From positions 1 to 64,000 of the forward strand of contig NZ_UAVD01000008.1 of assembly GCF_900460065.1 (NCBI RefSeq): a stretch of 64,000 nucleotides of DNA, given 5' to 3'. Each line of letters begins with the position of its first letter. The first letter of the stretch is position 1. Source of the stretch: Streptomyces griseus (lineage in GTDB: Bacteria; Actinomycetota; Actinomycetes; Streptomycetales; Streptomycetaceae). Below, piece by piece: positions 46,109 through 56,774 of the stretch. The position numbers and the translations under genes were made by a program. Below the pieces are notes generated by a model. It saw only the letters and a program-made list of their open reading frames with translations, searched no databases and was not told the DNA's origin.

Positions 46109-46930
46109 CTATTCTTCCACGGCGGTGGGCCTGCGCCAAAATCGGCCGCCGGGCTCCGGTGCGAAGCCGAGGATGGAGAGGATCTCGCGGTCCTTCTTGT
46201 CGAAGGCGCTCGCCTCGCACCGCTCGATCAGATCGGGCCGGTTGAGGGCGGTCCGGGCGAAGGCCTGGTCGCGCCGCCAGCGGGCGATCTTCCCGTGGTG
46301 ACCGCTGAGCAGGACGTCCGGGATGGCGCGGCCGCGCCACTCGGGCGGCTTGGTGAAGACCGGGCCCTCCAGGAGGTTGGCCATGGCGCCGGGGGCGAAG
46401 GAGTCGTCCCGGTGGGACTCGGCGTTGCCGAGGACGCCCGGCAGCAGCCGGGCCACGGCCTCGGTGATCACCAGGACGGCCGCTTCCCCGCCGGCCAGCA
46501 CGTAGTCCCCGATGGAGACCTCGACGACCCGCAGCCGGGTGGCGTACTCGTCGATCACCCGGCGGTCGATGCCCTCGTACCGTGCCGGGGTGAAGAGGAG
46601 CCACGGCTCGGTGGAGAGTTCGACGGCCAGTTCCTGGGTGAACGGCCGGCCGCTGGGCGTGGGCACGACGAGCACCGGGGAGTGCGCCCCGGCCTCGTAG
46701 CCGTCGGCCAGGGACGTGTCGAGCGCCTCGCCCCACGGCTCGGTCTTCATGACCATGCCCGGCCCGCCGCCGTAAGGGGTGTCGTCGACCGTGTTGTGCC
46801 GGTCGTACGTCCACTCCCGCAGGTCGTGGACGTGGACGTCCAGCACGCCGCGGGCGCGGGCCTTGCCGACGAGGGAGACGTTCAGCGGTTCCAGGTACTC
46901 CGGGAAGATCGTGACGACGTCGAGCCGCAT
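46109..46930 (-). CDS. trmD: tRNA (guanine37-N1)-methyltransferase
   Basis: A 273-aa SPOUT enzyme making m1G37. The knotted SAM site is seen as YGGGPGMVMKTEPWGEALDT, with RYEGIDRRVIDEYATRLRVVEVSIGDY and LAGGEAAVLV further on, and LLSGHHGKIARWRRDQA near the C-terminus. The ATG shares a base with the rimM stop (TGATG). Confidence 0.96.
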   Translation of the reverse strand: MRLDVVTIFPEYLEPLNVSLVGKARARGVLDVHVHDLREWTYDRHNTVDDTPYGGGPGMVMKTEPWGEALDTSLADGYEAGAHSPVLVVPTPSGRPFTQELAVELSTEPWLLFTPARYEGIDRRVIDEYATRLRVVEVSIGDYVLAGGEAAVLVITEAVARLLPGVLGNAESHRDDSFAPGAMANLLEGPVFTKPPEWRGRAIPDVLLSGHHGKIARWRRDQAFARTALNRPDLIERCEASAFDKKDREILSILGFAPEPGGRFWRRPTAVEE

Positions 46931-47526
46931 CAGGCGTCGCCCTTCGGCGCCTCGGCCTCGTCACCCGAGGCCGCTTCGCCGGTCTCCTCGTCGCGGGAGG
47001 AGGCGACCACGGCCTCGCTCTCGTCGATCAGGCCGGGCGGCGGGGTGATCACCGCGCGCTGCTCCTCCAGGTCGATCTCGGTGACGATCTCCTCCACGAA
47101 GGGGATCATCACCTCGCTGCCGTCGGGGCGCTCCACGATGAACAGGTCCTGCGAGGGCAGGTGCGAGATCTCGGTGATCCGGCCGATCCCGGTGCCGTCG
47201 GCGAGCACCACGTCGAGGTCGATCAGCTGGTGGTCGTAGAACTCGTCCTCCTCCTCGGGCAGTTCGTCCGGGTCCACCTCGGCGATCAGGAGGGTGTTAC
47301 GGAGGGCCTCGGCGCCGGTGCGGTCGCGTACGCCCTCGAAGCGCAGCAGGAGCCTGCCGCTGTGGACCCGGCCCGCCTCGACCGTCAGCGGGCCCGTCGC
47401 CGCCGGTTCGGTGGCCAGGACGGCGCCGGGGCCGAGCCGCAGCTCCGGCTCGTCCGTTCGTACCTCGACGGTGACCTCGCCCTTGATGCCGTGGGCGCGG
47501 CCGATCCGCGCGACTACCAACTGCAC
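46930..47526 (-). CDS. rimM: Ribosome maturation factor RimM
   Basis: A 198-aa 16S rRNA processing protein that binds S19. The start [20 protein letters not shown], the central [17 protein letters not shown], and the end [20 protein letters not shown] are diagnostic. The last 40 residues are an acidic Glu/Ala tail. Start at GTG 47526. Confidence 0.95.
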
Positions 47527-47602
47527 GCTGTTCTCCGATTGGTGGGTGGGGGACGTCGGCCGGTCACGGAAACGTCCGGAAGGCCCGGGTGGCCGACGAC
47601 AA

Positions 47603-47637
47603 AGGCCGGGGACGGCCCGAAGGCCCTCCCCGGCCCT
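47603..47637 (-). terminator. Hairpin between khpA and rimM
   Basis: AGGCCGGGGA pairs with TCCCCGGCCCT around a 14-base loop, with one C unpaired. It lies just past the khpA stop. Confidence 0.45.
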
Positions 47638-47658
47638 GGCCGGTGTTCAACTCGCTGA

Positions 47659-47898
47659 TCAGCGAACCTGGTCCACATCGACGAGGTCGACGCGGATCCC
47701 ACGGCCGCCGATGGCACCCACGACCGTGCGCAGGGCGCGAGCGGTGCGGCCGTTGCGGCCGATCACCTTGCCGAGGTCGTCGGGGTGGACCCGGACCTCC
47801 AGCACGCGCCCGCGACGCAGGGTGCGCTCGGCAACCTGTACGTCGTCGGGGTTGTCGACGATGCCCTTCACGAGGTGCTCGAGAGCCTCCTCGAGCAT
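47659..47898 (-). CDS. khpA: KH domain RNA-binding protein KhpA
   Basis: A 79-aa single KH domain. The GxxG loop is VIGRNGRTARALRTVVGAIG and the C-terminus is GIRVDLVDVDQVR. It starts two bases after rpsP. Such proteins bind many RNAs and often pair with KhpB/Jag. Confidence 0.95.
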   Translation of the reverse strand: MLEEALEHLVKGIVDNPDDVQVAERTLRRGRVLEVRVHPDDLGKVIGRNGRTARALRTVVGAIGGRGIRVDLVDVDQVR

Positions 47899-47900
47899 GC

Positions 47901-48341
47901 TCAGGCCTCGGTCGACTCGGTGGACGCGGAGGCCTCGGCCGCCTCGTCCGCCTTCTTGTCGGACTTCTTGGCCTTGGGCGTGATGGCCTCGCCCTTGGCC
48001 TCGTCACCGTCCGAGGACAGCGCCTCGAACAGCGCGCGCTTGTCAGCCTTGGGCTCCGGCTGCAGCAGCGGCGCGGGGGCCGGGAGGCCCTTGTGGGCCT
48101 GCCAGTCACCGGTGAGCTTCAGGATCGCGAGGACCGGCTCGGTCGGCTGGGCGCCGACGGACAGCCAGTACTGCGCACGCTCCGAGTTGACCTCGATGCG
48201 CGAGGGGTTCTGCACCGGGTGGTACAGGCCGATCTCCTCGATGGCCCGGCCGTCACGGCGGGTACGGGAGTCGGCGACGACGATGCGGTAGTGAGGCGAA
48301 CGGATCTTGCCCAGACGCTTCAGCTTGATCTTGACTGCCAC
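47901..48341 (-). CDS. rpsP: 30S ribosomal protein S16
   Basis: A 146-aa S16. The core [39 protein letters not shown] and [20 protein letters not shown] is complete. A charged Lys/Glu/Ala tail of about 60 residues follows, longer than E. coli S16. The start is GTG 48341 ([10 protein letters not shown]), with AGGAG upstream. Confidence 0.96.
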
Positions 48342-48498
48342 GGAAGTGGTGTCTCCTGGTCTCAGACGTGGTTGGGCACAACGTGATGCCACGTGGGGTT
48401 GCGGTACTCGGAGTGCCCGATGGACGCGTCAGCCGGAGGAGAGAGGGGTCCTGTGCGACTGTCGAGTACAGCTAGCCATTGTGCCACACCACATCGGC

Positions 48499-49092
48499 TC
48501 ACCCCACCGCGACCGCCGCTTCCGGAATCCGGAACGGCTTGCCGCAGCCGCCGCAGACGATCGGCGCCTGCGCCAGGACCGACGGGACGACGCGGACGTT
48601 GCGTCCGCAGTCGCAGACGGCCTTGACCCGCACGCCGCCCCCGGAGGAACCGTGCCGGGCGGCAGGTCCGCGGAAGGAGCGCTTGGTGTCGGCGGCGGTG
48701 GCGACGGTGTGCGCCTTGAGGGCGCGCTGCAGCCGTTCGGTGGTCGGACGGTACCGGCGCTTGGCTTCCGGATTCAGCGTGACCAGCGAGAATCCGCTGC
48801 TGGGGTGGGGTTCCTCGGCATGGTCGAGGCCCAGCTCCTCGGCGATCGCGAGGAAGCGTCGGTTGTGGTAGCGGCCGGCGCGGGAGGTGTCTCGGACTCC
48901 TCTCGCGGCGGCGATGCCGTGGACTGCCTCATGGAGCAGTCGCTCGAAGGAGAGCTCGGCGCCACAGGCGGACGAGGACTCTCCGATCAGGGACTCGGGC
49001 GCGGCAAGATCGGGCAGCTCGGGGTGGTACCGCTGAATGTCGGCCCACGCCTGTGCCAGCTCTGCGGCAAGTACAGGTGGTGTCGTGCTCAC
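48499..49092 (-). CDS. SprT-like zinc metalloprotease-like protein
   Basis: A 197-aa protein. A zincin-type HExxH is present as LLHEAVHGIAA with a third possible ligand in GRYHNRRFLAIAEEL, the SprT arrangement. The C-terminus has a zinc-ribbon CDCG followed by CGGCGKPF. The function is unknown in bacteria; eukaryotic Spartan relatives cleave DNA-protein crosslinks. Start ATG 49092. Confidence 0.75.
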   Translation of the reverse strand: MSTTPPVLAAELAQAWADIQRYHPELPDLAAPESLIGESSSACGAELSFERLLHEAVHGIAAARGVRDTSRAGRYHNRRFLAIAEELGLDHAEEPHPSSGFSLVTLNPEAKRRYRPTTERLQRALKAHTVATAADTKRSFRGPAARHGSSGGGVRVKAVCDCGRNVRVVPSVLAQAPIVCGGCGKPFRIPEAAVAVG

Positions 49093-49542
49093 GTCGTGAC
49101 AACGAGCCCGAGGGCCCCGGTGTTCCTATTCCGGGGCATCCCAAATAATTTGCACGTACCAGTCAGTTGCCCTTGATGCGTCCGGACGCGGGCGGGTGCG
49201 CAGAACTGCGGAGAAGACGCACAGCTCACACCAAGGTGGTGCACAGGGCGCGGGGCGCACGGCGGCGCGGACGCGAGGTGCGCGGGCGGCCGGGGCTCCT
49301 GACGAATCCGCCCGCGAGACTACCCGTCCCACCGTTCGACGTGCCCGGCGCGGGGTGTCGGGTAAGACTGGTCGGAGAGCAGACGTGGGACGGGGCGCAC
49401 GAACGGGGCACGCAAGCACTGCTCCACACCCTCTGGACGGAACGGCGGATGCGCAGTTCTCTGGCTACGGGGTGCGGAACACACGCACACGGGGGACGTC
49501 CACTCGGCATGACCGACCTCTTGGCGGATTGGGGCACTTTCC
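49093..49542. other. 450-bp interval without a clear gene
   Basis: It lies between the SprT-like gene and the methyltransferase. A short A/T-rich patch at about 49140-49170 (CCAAATAATTTGCAC) may hold a divergent promoter. Open frames in it lack codon structure I trust. Confidence 0.4.
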
Positions 49543-50427
49543 ATGACACCCACGCTCGTCCGGAACCAGCCGGCCTCCGATGCCTCCGCGCCGGCGGACG
49601 CCGGTACCCGCGCACGCGACTGGGCCGAGATCCAGGAACGCATGCTCGCGCCGCTGTACGAGGCGGTGTACGACCGGATGGAGGTCGGGGCCGCCACCCG
49701 GATGCTGTCCCTCGGCTGTGGCTCCGGCCTGGCGATGCTCGGCGCGGCGGCCCGGGGAGCGCACGTCACGGGTGTGGACTCCGATCGTGAGCGCCTGGCG
49801 CTGGCCCGGGCCCGGCTGCTGTCCGACGCCGACTGGGACGGAACGCCCGCGCACTCCCCGCGTCCGGCGCGCCCTCGGGCCCGGCTGCTGGAGGACGGGC
49901 AGCCCGCGCCGGCCGGGGCGGACGGCGCCCCGTACGACCTGATCACAGTCTTCGAGCCGATCGGCTGCGCGGCCGGGGACTCCGAGGGGCTGGTGCCGGC
50001 GCTGCGGTCGGCCGTGCCGCTGGCGGTCAGGGGCGCCTCGGTGGTGCTGACGGGATGGGGTCCGCCGGAGCGCTGCGCCACGGCAGCGGTGCTGCGGGTG
50101 GCCGCCCGGCTGGCGGAGTCCGCGCGTCCGCCGCGTACCGACCCGGGCAGGTGGCGGCCGACGCTGCGGGACGATCTGGAGGACGTGGCGGCGCGGGCCG
50201 GGCTGAAGCCGGACGGTTCGGGGCGGGTGTCCTGCCCGTTCGGCTACGCGGACGTGAACAGCGCGGTGCGCGGTCTGCTGTCCACGGGTCTCTTCGACGC
50301 CGCCGTCCGGGCCACGGACCGCTCCCAGGTGGAGAAGGAGGTCGCGGAGGCCCTGCATCCGTACCGGCGGCAGGACGGCACGGTGTGGATGCCGAACGTC
50401 TTCCGCTATCTGGTCTGTGTGACCTGA
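49543..50427 (+). CDS. SAM-dependent methyltransferase, class I
   Basis: A 294-aa protein. Motif I is RMLSLGCGSGLAMLGAAARG and the following acidic strand is VTGVDSDRERLAL. A long insertion with Pro/Arg follows, and the last third (FRYLVCVT end) is conserved in my reading of Streptomyces homologues. Substrate unknown. It converges on ffh with a strong shared hairpin. Confidence 0.82.
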   Translation: MTPTLVRNQPASDASAPADAGTRARDWAEIQERMLAPLYEAVYDRMEVGAATRMLSLGCGSGLAMLGAAARGAHVTGVDSDRERLALARARLLSDADWDGTPAHSPRPARPRARLLEDGQPAPAGADGAPYDLITVFEPIGCAAGDSEGLVPALRSAVPLAVRGASVVLTGWGPPERCATAAVLRVAARLAESARPPRTDPGRWRPTLRDDLEDVAARAGLKPDGSGRVSCPFGYADVNSAVRGLLSTGLFDAAVRATDRSQVEKEVAEALHPYRRQDGTVWMPNVFRYLVCVT

Positions 50428-50444
50428 GCGGGCGCGCTTCCGGA

Positions 50445-50488
50445 CACGCGTAAGGGGCGCCCTTGAGAGAGGGCGCCCCTTACGCGTG
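50445..50488. terminator. 18-bp perfect bidirectional terminator
   Basis: CACGCGTAAGGGGCGCCC at 50445-50462 pairs with its exact complement at 50471-50488 around TTGAGAGA. It lies between the converging methyltransferase and ffh genes. Confidence 0.85.
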
Positions 50489-50502
50489 GTGCTCGGTTCG
50501 CG

Positions 50503-52053
50503 CTACATGAACTTCTTGAACTCGTCCGGGAGCTCGAAGTTCTTGCCGTCCTGTGCGGGCAGGCCGAGCGCGCCGCCGCCCTGGGCGGCCTGCTCGCGGC
50601 GCTCCGCGGCGGCGGCCTCCTCGGCCTTGCGCTTCATGGGGTTGCCGCTCTTGCGCTTGCCCTTGGCCTGCTTGACCTGCTTCTTCTGCCGACCGGGGCC
50701 ACCGCCCATGCCGGGCATCCCCGGCATCCCGGGCATGCCGCCGCCCTGGGCCATCTTCGACATCATCTTGCGGGCCTCGAAGAAGCGCTCCACCAGGCTC
50801 TTGACCGCGGAGACCTCGACGCCCGAACCCTTGGCGATACGGGCCCGGCGGGAGCCGTTGATGATCGTCGGCTCGGCGCGCTCCTTGGGCGTCATCGACT
50901 TGATGATCGCGGCGGTGCGGTCGATGTCGCGCTCGTCGATGTTGTTGATCTGGTCCTTGATCTGCCCCATGCCGGGCAGCATCCCGAGCAGCTTGGAGAT
51001 GGAGCCCATCTTGCGGACCTGCTCCATCTGGGCCAGGAAGTCGTCGAGGGTGAAGTCCTTCCCACCCTTGCTCGACTGGAGCTTCGAGGCCATTTTGGCG
51101 GCCTCTTCCTGGCTGAACGTCTTCTCCGCCTGCTCGATCAGGGTGAGCAGGTCACCCATGTCGAGGATGCGGGAGGCCATCCGGTCCGGGTGGAACGCGT
51201 CGAAGTCCTCCAGCTTCTCGCCGTTCGACGCGAACATGATCTGCTTGCCCGTGACGTGGGCGATCGACAGGGCCGCGCCACCGCGGGCGTCGCCGTCGAG
51301 CTTGGAGAGCACCACGCCGTCGAAGCCGACGCCGTCGCGGAAGGCCTCGGCGGTGTTGACCGCGTCCTGGCCGATCATCGCGTCGACGACGAAGAGGATC
51401 TCGTCGGGGCTGACGGCGTCGCGGATGTCCGCGGCCTGCCGCATCAGCTCCTGGTCGATGCCGAGGCGGCCGGCGGTGTCGACGATCACGATGTCGTGGA
51501 CCTTGGCCTTGGCGAACTCGATGGAGTCCTTGGCGACCTGGACCGGGTCGCCGACGCCGTTGCCCGGCTCGGGGGCGTACACCGCGACGCCGGCGCGCTC
51601 GGCGACGACGCTCAGCTGGTTGACGGCGTTGGGGCGCTGGAGGTCACAGGCGACGAGCAGCGGCGAGTGGCCCTGGCCCTTGAGCCAGAGGCCGAGCTTT
51701 CCGGCGAGCGTCGTCTTACCGGCGCCCTGGAGGCCGGCGAGCATGATCACGGTGGGCGCGGTCTTGGCGAACCGCAGCCGCCGGGTCTCGCCGCCGAGGA
51801 TGGCGACGAGCTCCTCGTTGACGATCTTGACGACCTGCTGGGCGGGGTTCAGCGCCTGGGAGACCTCGACGCCGCGCGCCCGCTCCTTGACGTTGGCGAT
51901 GAAGGCCCGGACCACGGGCAGGGCGACGTCGGCTTCGAGCAGAGCGATACGGATCTCGCGTGCCGTGGCGTCGATGTCCGCCTCGGACAAGCGGCCCTTG
52001 CCCCTGAGGTTCTTGAAGGTCGCGCTAAGGCGGTCGGAGAGAGTATCGAACAC
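50503..52053 (-). CDS. ffh: Signal recognition particle protein Ffh
   Basis: A 516-aa GTPase that binds signal peptides and 4.5S RNA. The NG domain has LAGLQGAGKTTLAGKL, DTAGRLGIDQELM, LSKLDGDARGG. The methionine-rich M domain (LLGMLPGMGQIKDQINNI; MPGMPGMPGMGGGPG) closes the protein. Start GTG 52053 (MFDTLSDRL). Confidence 0.97.
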   Translation of the reverse strand: MFDTLSDRLSATFKNLRGKGRLSEADIDATAREIRIALLEADVALPVVRAFIANVKERARGVEVSQALNPAQQVVKIVNEELVAILGGETRRLRFAKTAPTVIMLAGLQGAGKTTLAGKLGLWLKGQGHSPLLVACDLQRPNAVNQLSVVAERAGVAVYAPEPGNGVGDPVQVAKDSIEFAKAKVHDIVIVDTAGRLGIDQELMRQAADIRDAVSPDEILFVVDAMIGQDAVNTAEAFRDGVGFDGVVLSKLDGDARGGAALSIAHVTGKQIMFASNGEKLEDFDAFHPDRMASRILDMGDLLTLIEQAEKTFSQEEAAKMASKLQSSKGGKDFTLDDFLAQMEQVRKMGSISKLLGMLPGMGQIKDQINNIDERDIDRTAAIIKSMTPKERAEPTIINGSRRARIAKGSGVEVSAVKSLVERFFEARKMMSKMAQGGGMPGMPGMPGMGGGPGRQKKQVKQAKGKRKSGNPMKRKAEEAAAAERREQAAQGGGALGLPAQDGKNFELPDEFKKFM

Positions 52054-52130
52054 GGCGCTCGTCGGTCCTCAGGGTCGGGGTCAGGGGCTGGTCAATCGCC
52101 CTCCAGGGTATCGGTCCCCCGGGGAACGCC

Positions 52131-52166
52131 AAGCCCTCGCCCGGATACGGAGCCGGGCGAGGGCTT
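52131..52166 (-). terminator. 14-bp perfect terminator after glnD
   Basis: AAGCCCTCGCCCGG pairs with its exact complement around ATACGGAG. It lies 20 bases beyond the glnD stop and ends the amtB-glnK-glnD operon. Confidence 0.75.
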
Positions 52167-52185
52167 CGGTGGACTGTTCCGCGGG

Positions 52186-54645
52186 TCAGCCGAGCGCCTT
52201 CTCGACCTCCCCGGCGACCTCCGCGGCCCGGCCCGGGGACAGCGGCTCGCCGTCGGCCCCGGTGACGTAGAAGGCGTCCACGGCGTTGGCGCCGAGGGTG
52301 GAGACATGGGCGCTCCGCACCCGTACGGCACTTCCTTCCAGGGCGTTGCCGATCCGGTGCAGCAGGCCCGGGGCGTCCTGGGCGCGGACCTCGATGACCG
52401 TGGCCCGCCGGGAGCCCGCGGCGGCCACGGTGACCCGGGGCGGCGGGGCCTTGACGCCCCGCCTGCGCGGATAGGCGGCCTCGCGCTCGGCGAGGCGGGC
52501 CCGGATGTCCAGGGAGCCCTCCAGGGCGCGTACGAGGTCGGCGCGGAGGCGGGCGGCCTCCGGGAGCGATCCGTACTCGGCGGCGACCCGCCAGCTGAGC
52601 AGCAGCAGGTCCGCCTTCTCCCCCACCTCGTTGGGCAGCTCCACCGCGCGCAGGTCGGCGGCGCGCACGGTGAGGCGGTGCAGGGCGAGGACTCCGGCTG
52701 CGGCGGGCAGGACGCCGGGGCGGTCGGGCAGGGCGATGAGGAGTTCGACGCCGACGGGTTCCACTTCGCCGTCGCCGGCGGGCTCCTCGGGCTGGGTGTG
52801 CAGGGCGAGGACGGGTTCGCCGGTGCGCAGGGCCTCGATGGCGAGGCGTTCGTGCTCGGCGCTGGGGGCCTCGTCGTCGGGCTCGTCGGGGAACTCCCCG
52901 GCGAGCACGGCTCCGACCCGTTTGACCAGGTCGGTGACGAGGGAGGCCCGCCAGGCGGACCAGGCGGCGGGGCCGGTGGCGAGCGCGTCGGCCTCGGTCA
53001 GGGCGTGCAGCAGTTCCAGGGTGGAGGTGGTGGAGACGGCTTCGGCCACCGACCGCACGGTGGCGGGGTCGTCGAGGTCGCGCCGGGTGGCGGTCTCGAC
53101 GAGCAGCAGATGGTGGCGTACGAGGGTGGCGATGACGCCGACGTCGTGCTTGTCGAAGCCGATCCGGGTGGCCATGTCCCGGGCGATGACCTCGCCGGCC
53201 ACGGAGTGGTCGCCGGGCCAGCCCTTGCCGATGTCGTGCAGGAGGGCCGCGACCAGGAGGAGGTCGGGGCGCTGGACGCGCCGGGTGAGGAGGGAGGCTC
53301 GGACGGCGGTCTCCACGAGGTGCCGGTCGACGGTCCAGGTGTGGACGGCGTTGCGCTGGGGGCGGCAGTGGACGCGTTCCCAGTCGGGCAGCAGCCGGGT
53401 GATGATCCCTTCCGCTTCTAGTGCCTCCCAGACCCCGACGGTGGCCTCTCCCGCGCCGAGGAGGGTGACGAGTTCCTCGCGTGCCTCGGGGGGCCACGGG
53501 ACGGGCAGCGGCCGGGCGGTGGCCGCCAGGTGGCGGACGAGGTGGCGGGAGAGCGGGAGTCCGGCCTCGGCGGCGGCAGCGGCGGCGCGCAGGGTGAGGA
53601 CCGGGTCGCGTTCGGGGCGGGCGGCGCGGGCGAGGACCACTTCGCCGTCCGCGTCCACCACGCCGTCCGCGAGCGGGGTGCGCTCGGGGGCGGTCCTGGC
53701 GCCGAGCCCGCCGCTGAGCAGGGCGCGCAGCCTCGGGCGGGCGGAGCGGGCGCGCAGCACCCGGTTGACCTCGCGCCAGGTGACGTCGGTGGCGTAGGAG
53801 ACGGTGCGGGCGGCCTCGTAGACCTGGCGCAGCAGTACGTCGGCGTCGAGGAGGCCGAGGGCCCGGGCGACCTGGTCCTGTTCCTGGAGGGCGAGGCGGT
53901 CGGTGGCGCGCCCGGTGGTGAGGTGCAGGGCGTCGCGGGCGTCCAGGAGGGTGCGGCGGGCCCGGTCGAGGCCTTCGCGGGGGGCGTCGGCGACCCAGGA
54001 GGCGGCGACCGCGCGCAGGGCGGTGGCGTCGCGGAGGCCGCCGCGGGCCTCCTTGAGGTCGGGTTCCAGGAGGAACTGGAGCTCGCCCGTCCGCTCCGCG
54101 CGCTCCTGGCAGAGCTCGTGGAGGGCGGGGAGGCGTTTGGGGGCCTGGTTGCGCCAGTCGGCGAGGACCGCGGTGCGCAGGGAGGCGACGAGCCCGAGGT
54201 CCCCCGCGACCGGGCGGGCGTCCAGCAGGCCGAGCTGGACCTTGAGGTCCTCGCCCGCGGTCTTCCGGGCCTCGCCGGGGGTGCGTACGGAGTGGTCGAG
54301 GGCCAGGCCCAGGTCCCAGACCGGGTACCAGAGGGCGTCGGCGAGGGCTCCGAGGGCCGCCGCGTCGGCGCTGCCGTCGTGCAGGAGGAGCAGGTCGAGG
54401 TCGCTGCGCGGGGAGAGCTCGCCGCGGCCGTAGCCGCCGACGGCGACGAGGGCGGCGCCGCGCACCCCGGCGCGGGTCGCGGCGGCGGTGAACAGGCCGG
54501 TGAGCCAGTCGTCGGTGAGGCCGGCGAGGGCCGCACGGCGCGGCGGCCCGGACCGCGCCTCCTGCTGGAGGAGGCGCAGCCGGGCCGCCGCGTAGCCGCT
54601 GGGTCCCGAGCCTTCGGTTTTGGTGGTCACTTCGGTACGCGTCAC
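52186..54645 (-). CDS. glnD: PII protein nucleotidyltransferase GlnD
   Basis: An 819-aa bifunctional enzyme. Domains in order: nucleotidyltransferase (GGYGRGELSPRSDLDLLLL, residues 65-90), PII-uridylyltransferase linker, HD hydrolase (LLHDIGKGWPGDHS, about 460), and two ACT domains (VELLIALPDRPGVL and VIEVRAQDAPGLLHRIGNAL) sensing glutamine. In Streptomyces coelicolor this protein adenylylates GlnK rather than uridylylating it (from memory). It is third in the operon, 29 bases after glnK. GTG 54645. Confidence 0.93.
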   Translation of the reverse strand: MTRTEVTTKTEGSGPSGYAAARLRLLQQEARSGPPRRAALAGLTDDWLTGLFTAAATRAGVRGAALVAVGGYGRGELSPRSDLDLLLLHDGSADAAALGALADALWYPVWDLGLALDHSVRTPGEARKTAGEDLKVQLGLLDARPVAGDLGLVASLRTAVLADWRNQAPKRLPALHELCQERAERTGELQFLLEPDLKEARGGLRDATALRAVAASWVADAPREGLDRARRTLLDARDALHLTTGRATDRLALQEQDQVARALGLLDADVLLRQVYEAARTVSYATDVTWREVNRVLRARSARPRLRALLSGGLGARTAPERTPLADGVVDADGEVVLARAARPERDPVLTLRAAAAAAEAGLPLSRHLVRHLAATARPLPVPWPPEAREELVTLLGAGEATVGVWEALEAEGIITRLLPDWERVHCRPQRNAVHTWTVDRHLVETAVRASLLTRRVQRPDLLLVAALLHDIGKGWPGDHSVAGEVIARDMATRIGFDKHDVGVIATLVRHHLLLVETATRRDLDDPATVRSVAEAVSTTSTLELLHALTEADALATGPAAWSAWRASLVTDLVKRVGAVLAGEFPDEPDDEAPSAEHERLAIEALRTGEPVLALHTQPEEPAGDGEVEPVGVELLIALPDRPGVLPAAAGVLALHRLTVRAADLRAVELPNEVGEKADLLLLSWRVAAEYGSLPEAARLRADLVRALEGSLDIRARLAEREAAYPRRRGVKAPPPRVTVAAAGSRRATVIEVRAQDAPGLLHRIGNALEGSAVRVRSAHVSTLGANAVDAFYVTGADGEPLSPGRAAEVAGEVEKALG

Positions 54646-54674
54646 CCGGCTGCCTTCCGTTCGTGGGCCGTCGG

Positions 54675-56774
<2,100 letters not shown>

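Noticed and set aside
49167..49790. 207-codon plus-strand gene before the methyltransferase
   Set aside because: It runs into the methyltransferase in another frame, and its composition is Arg/Gly-rich with no recognisable domain.
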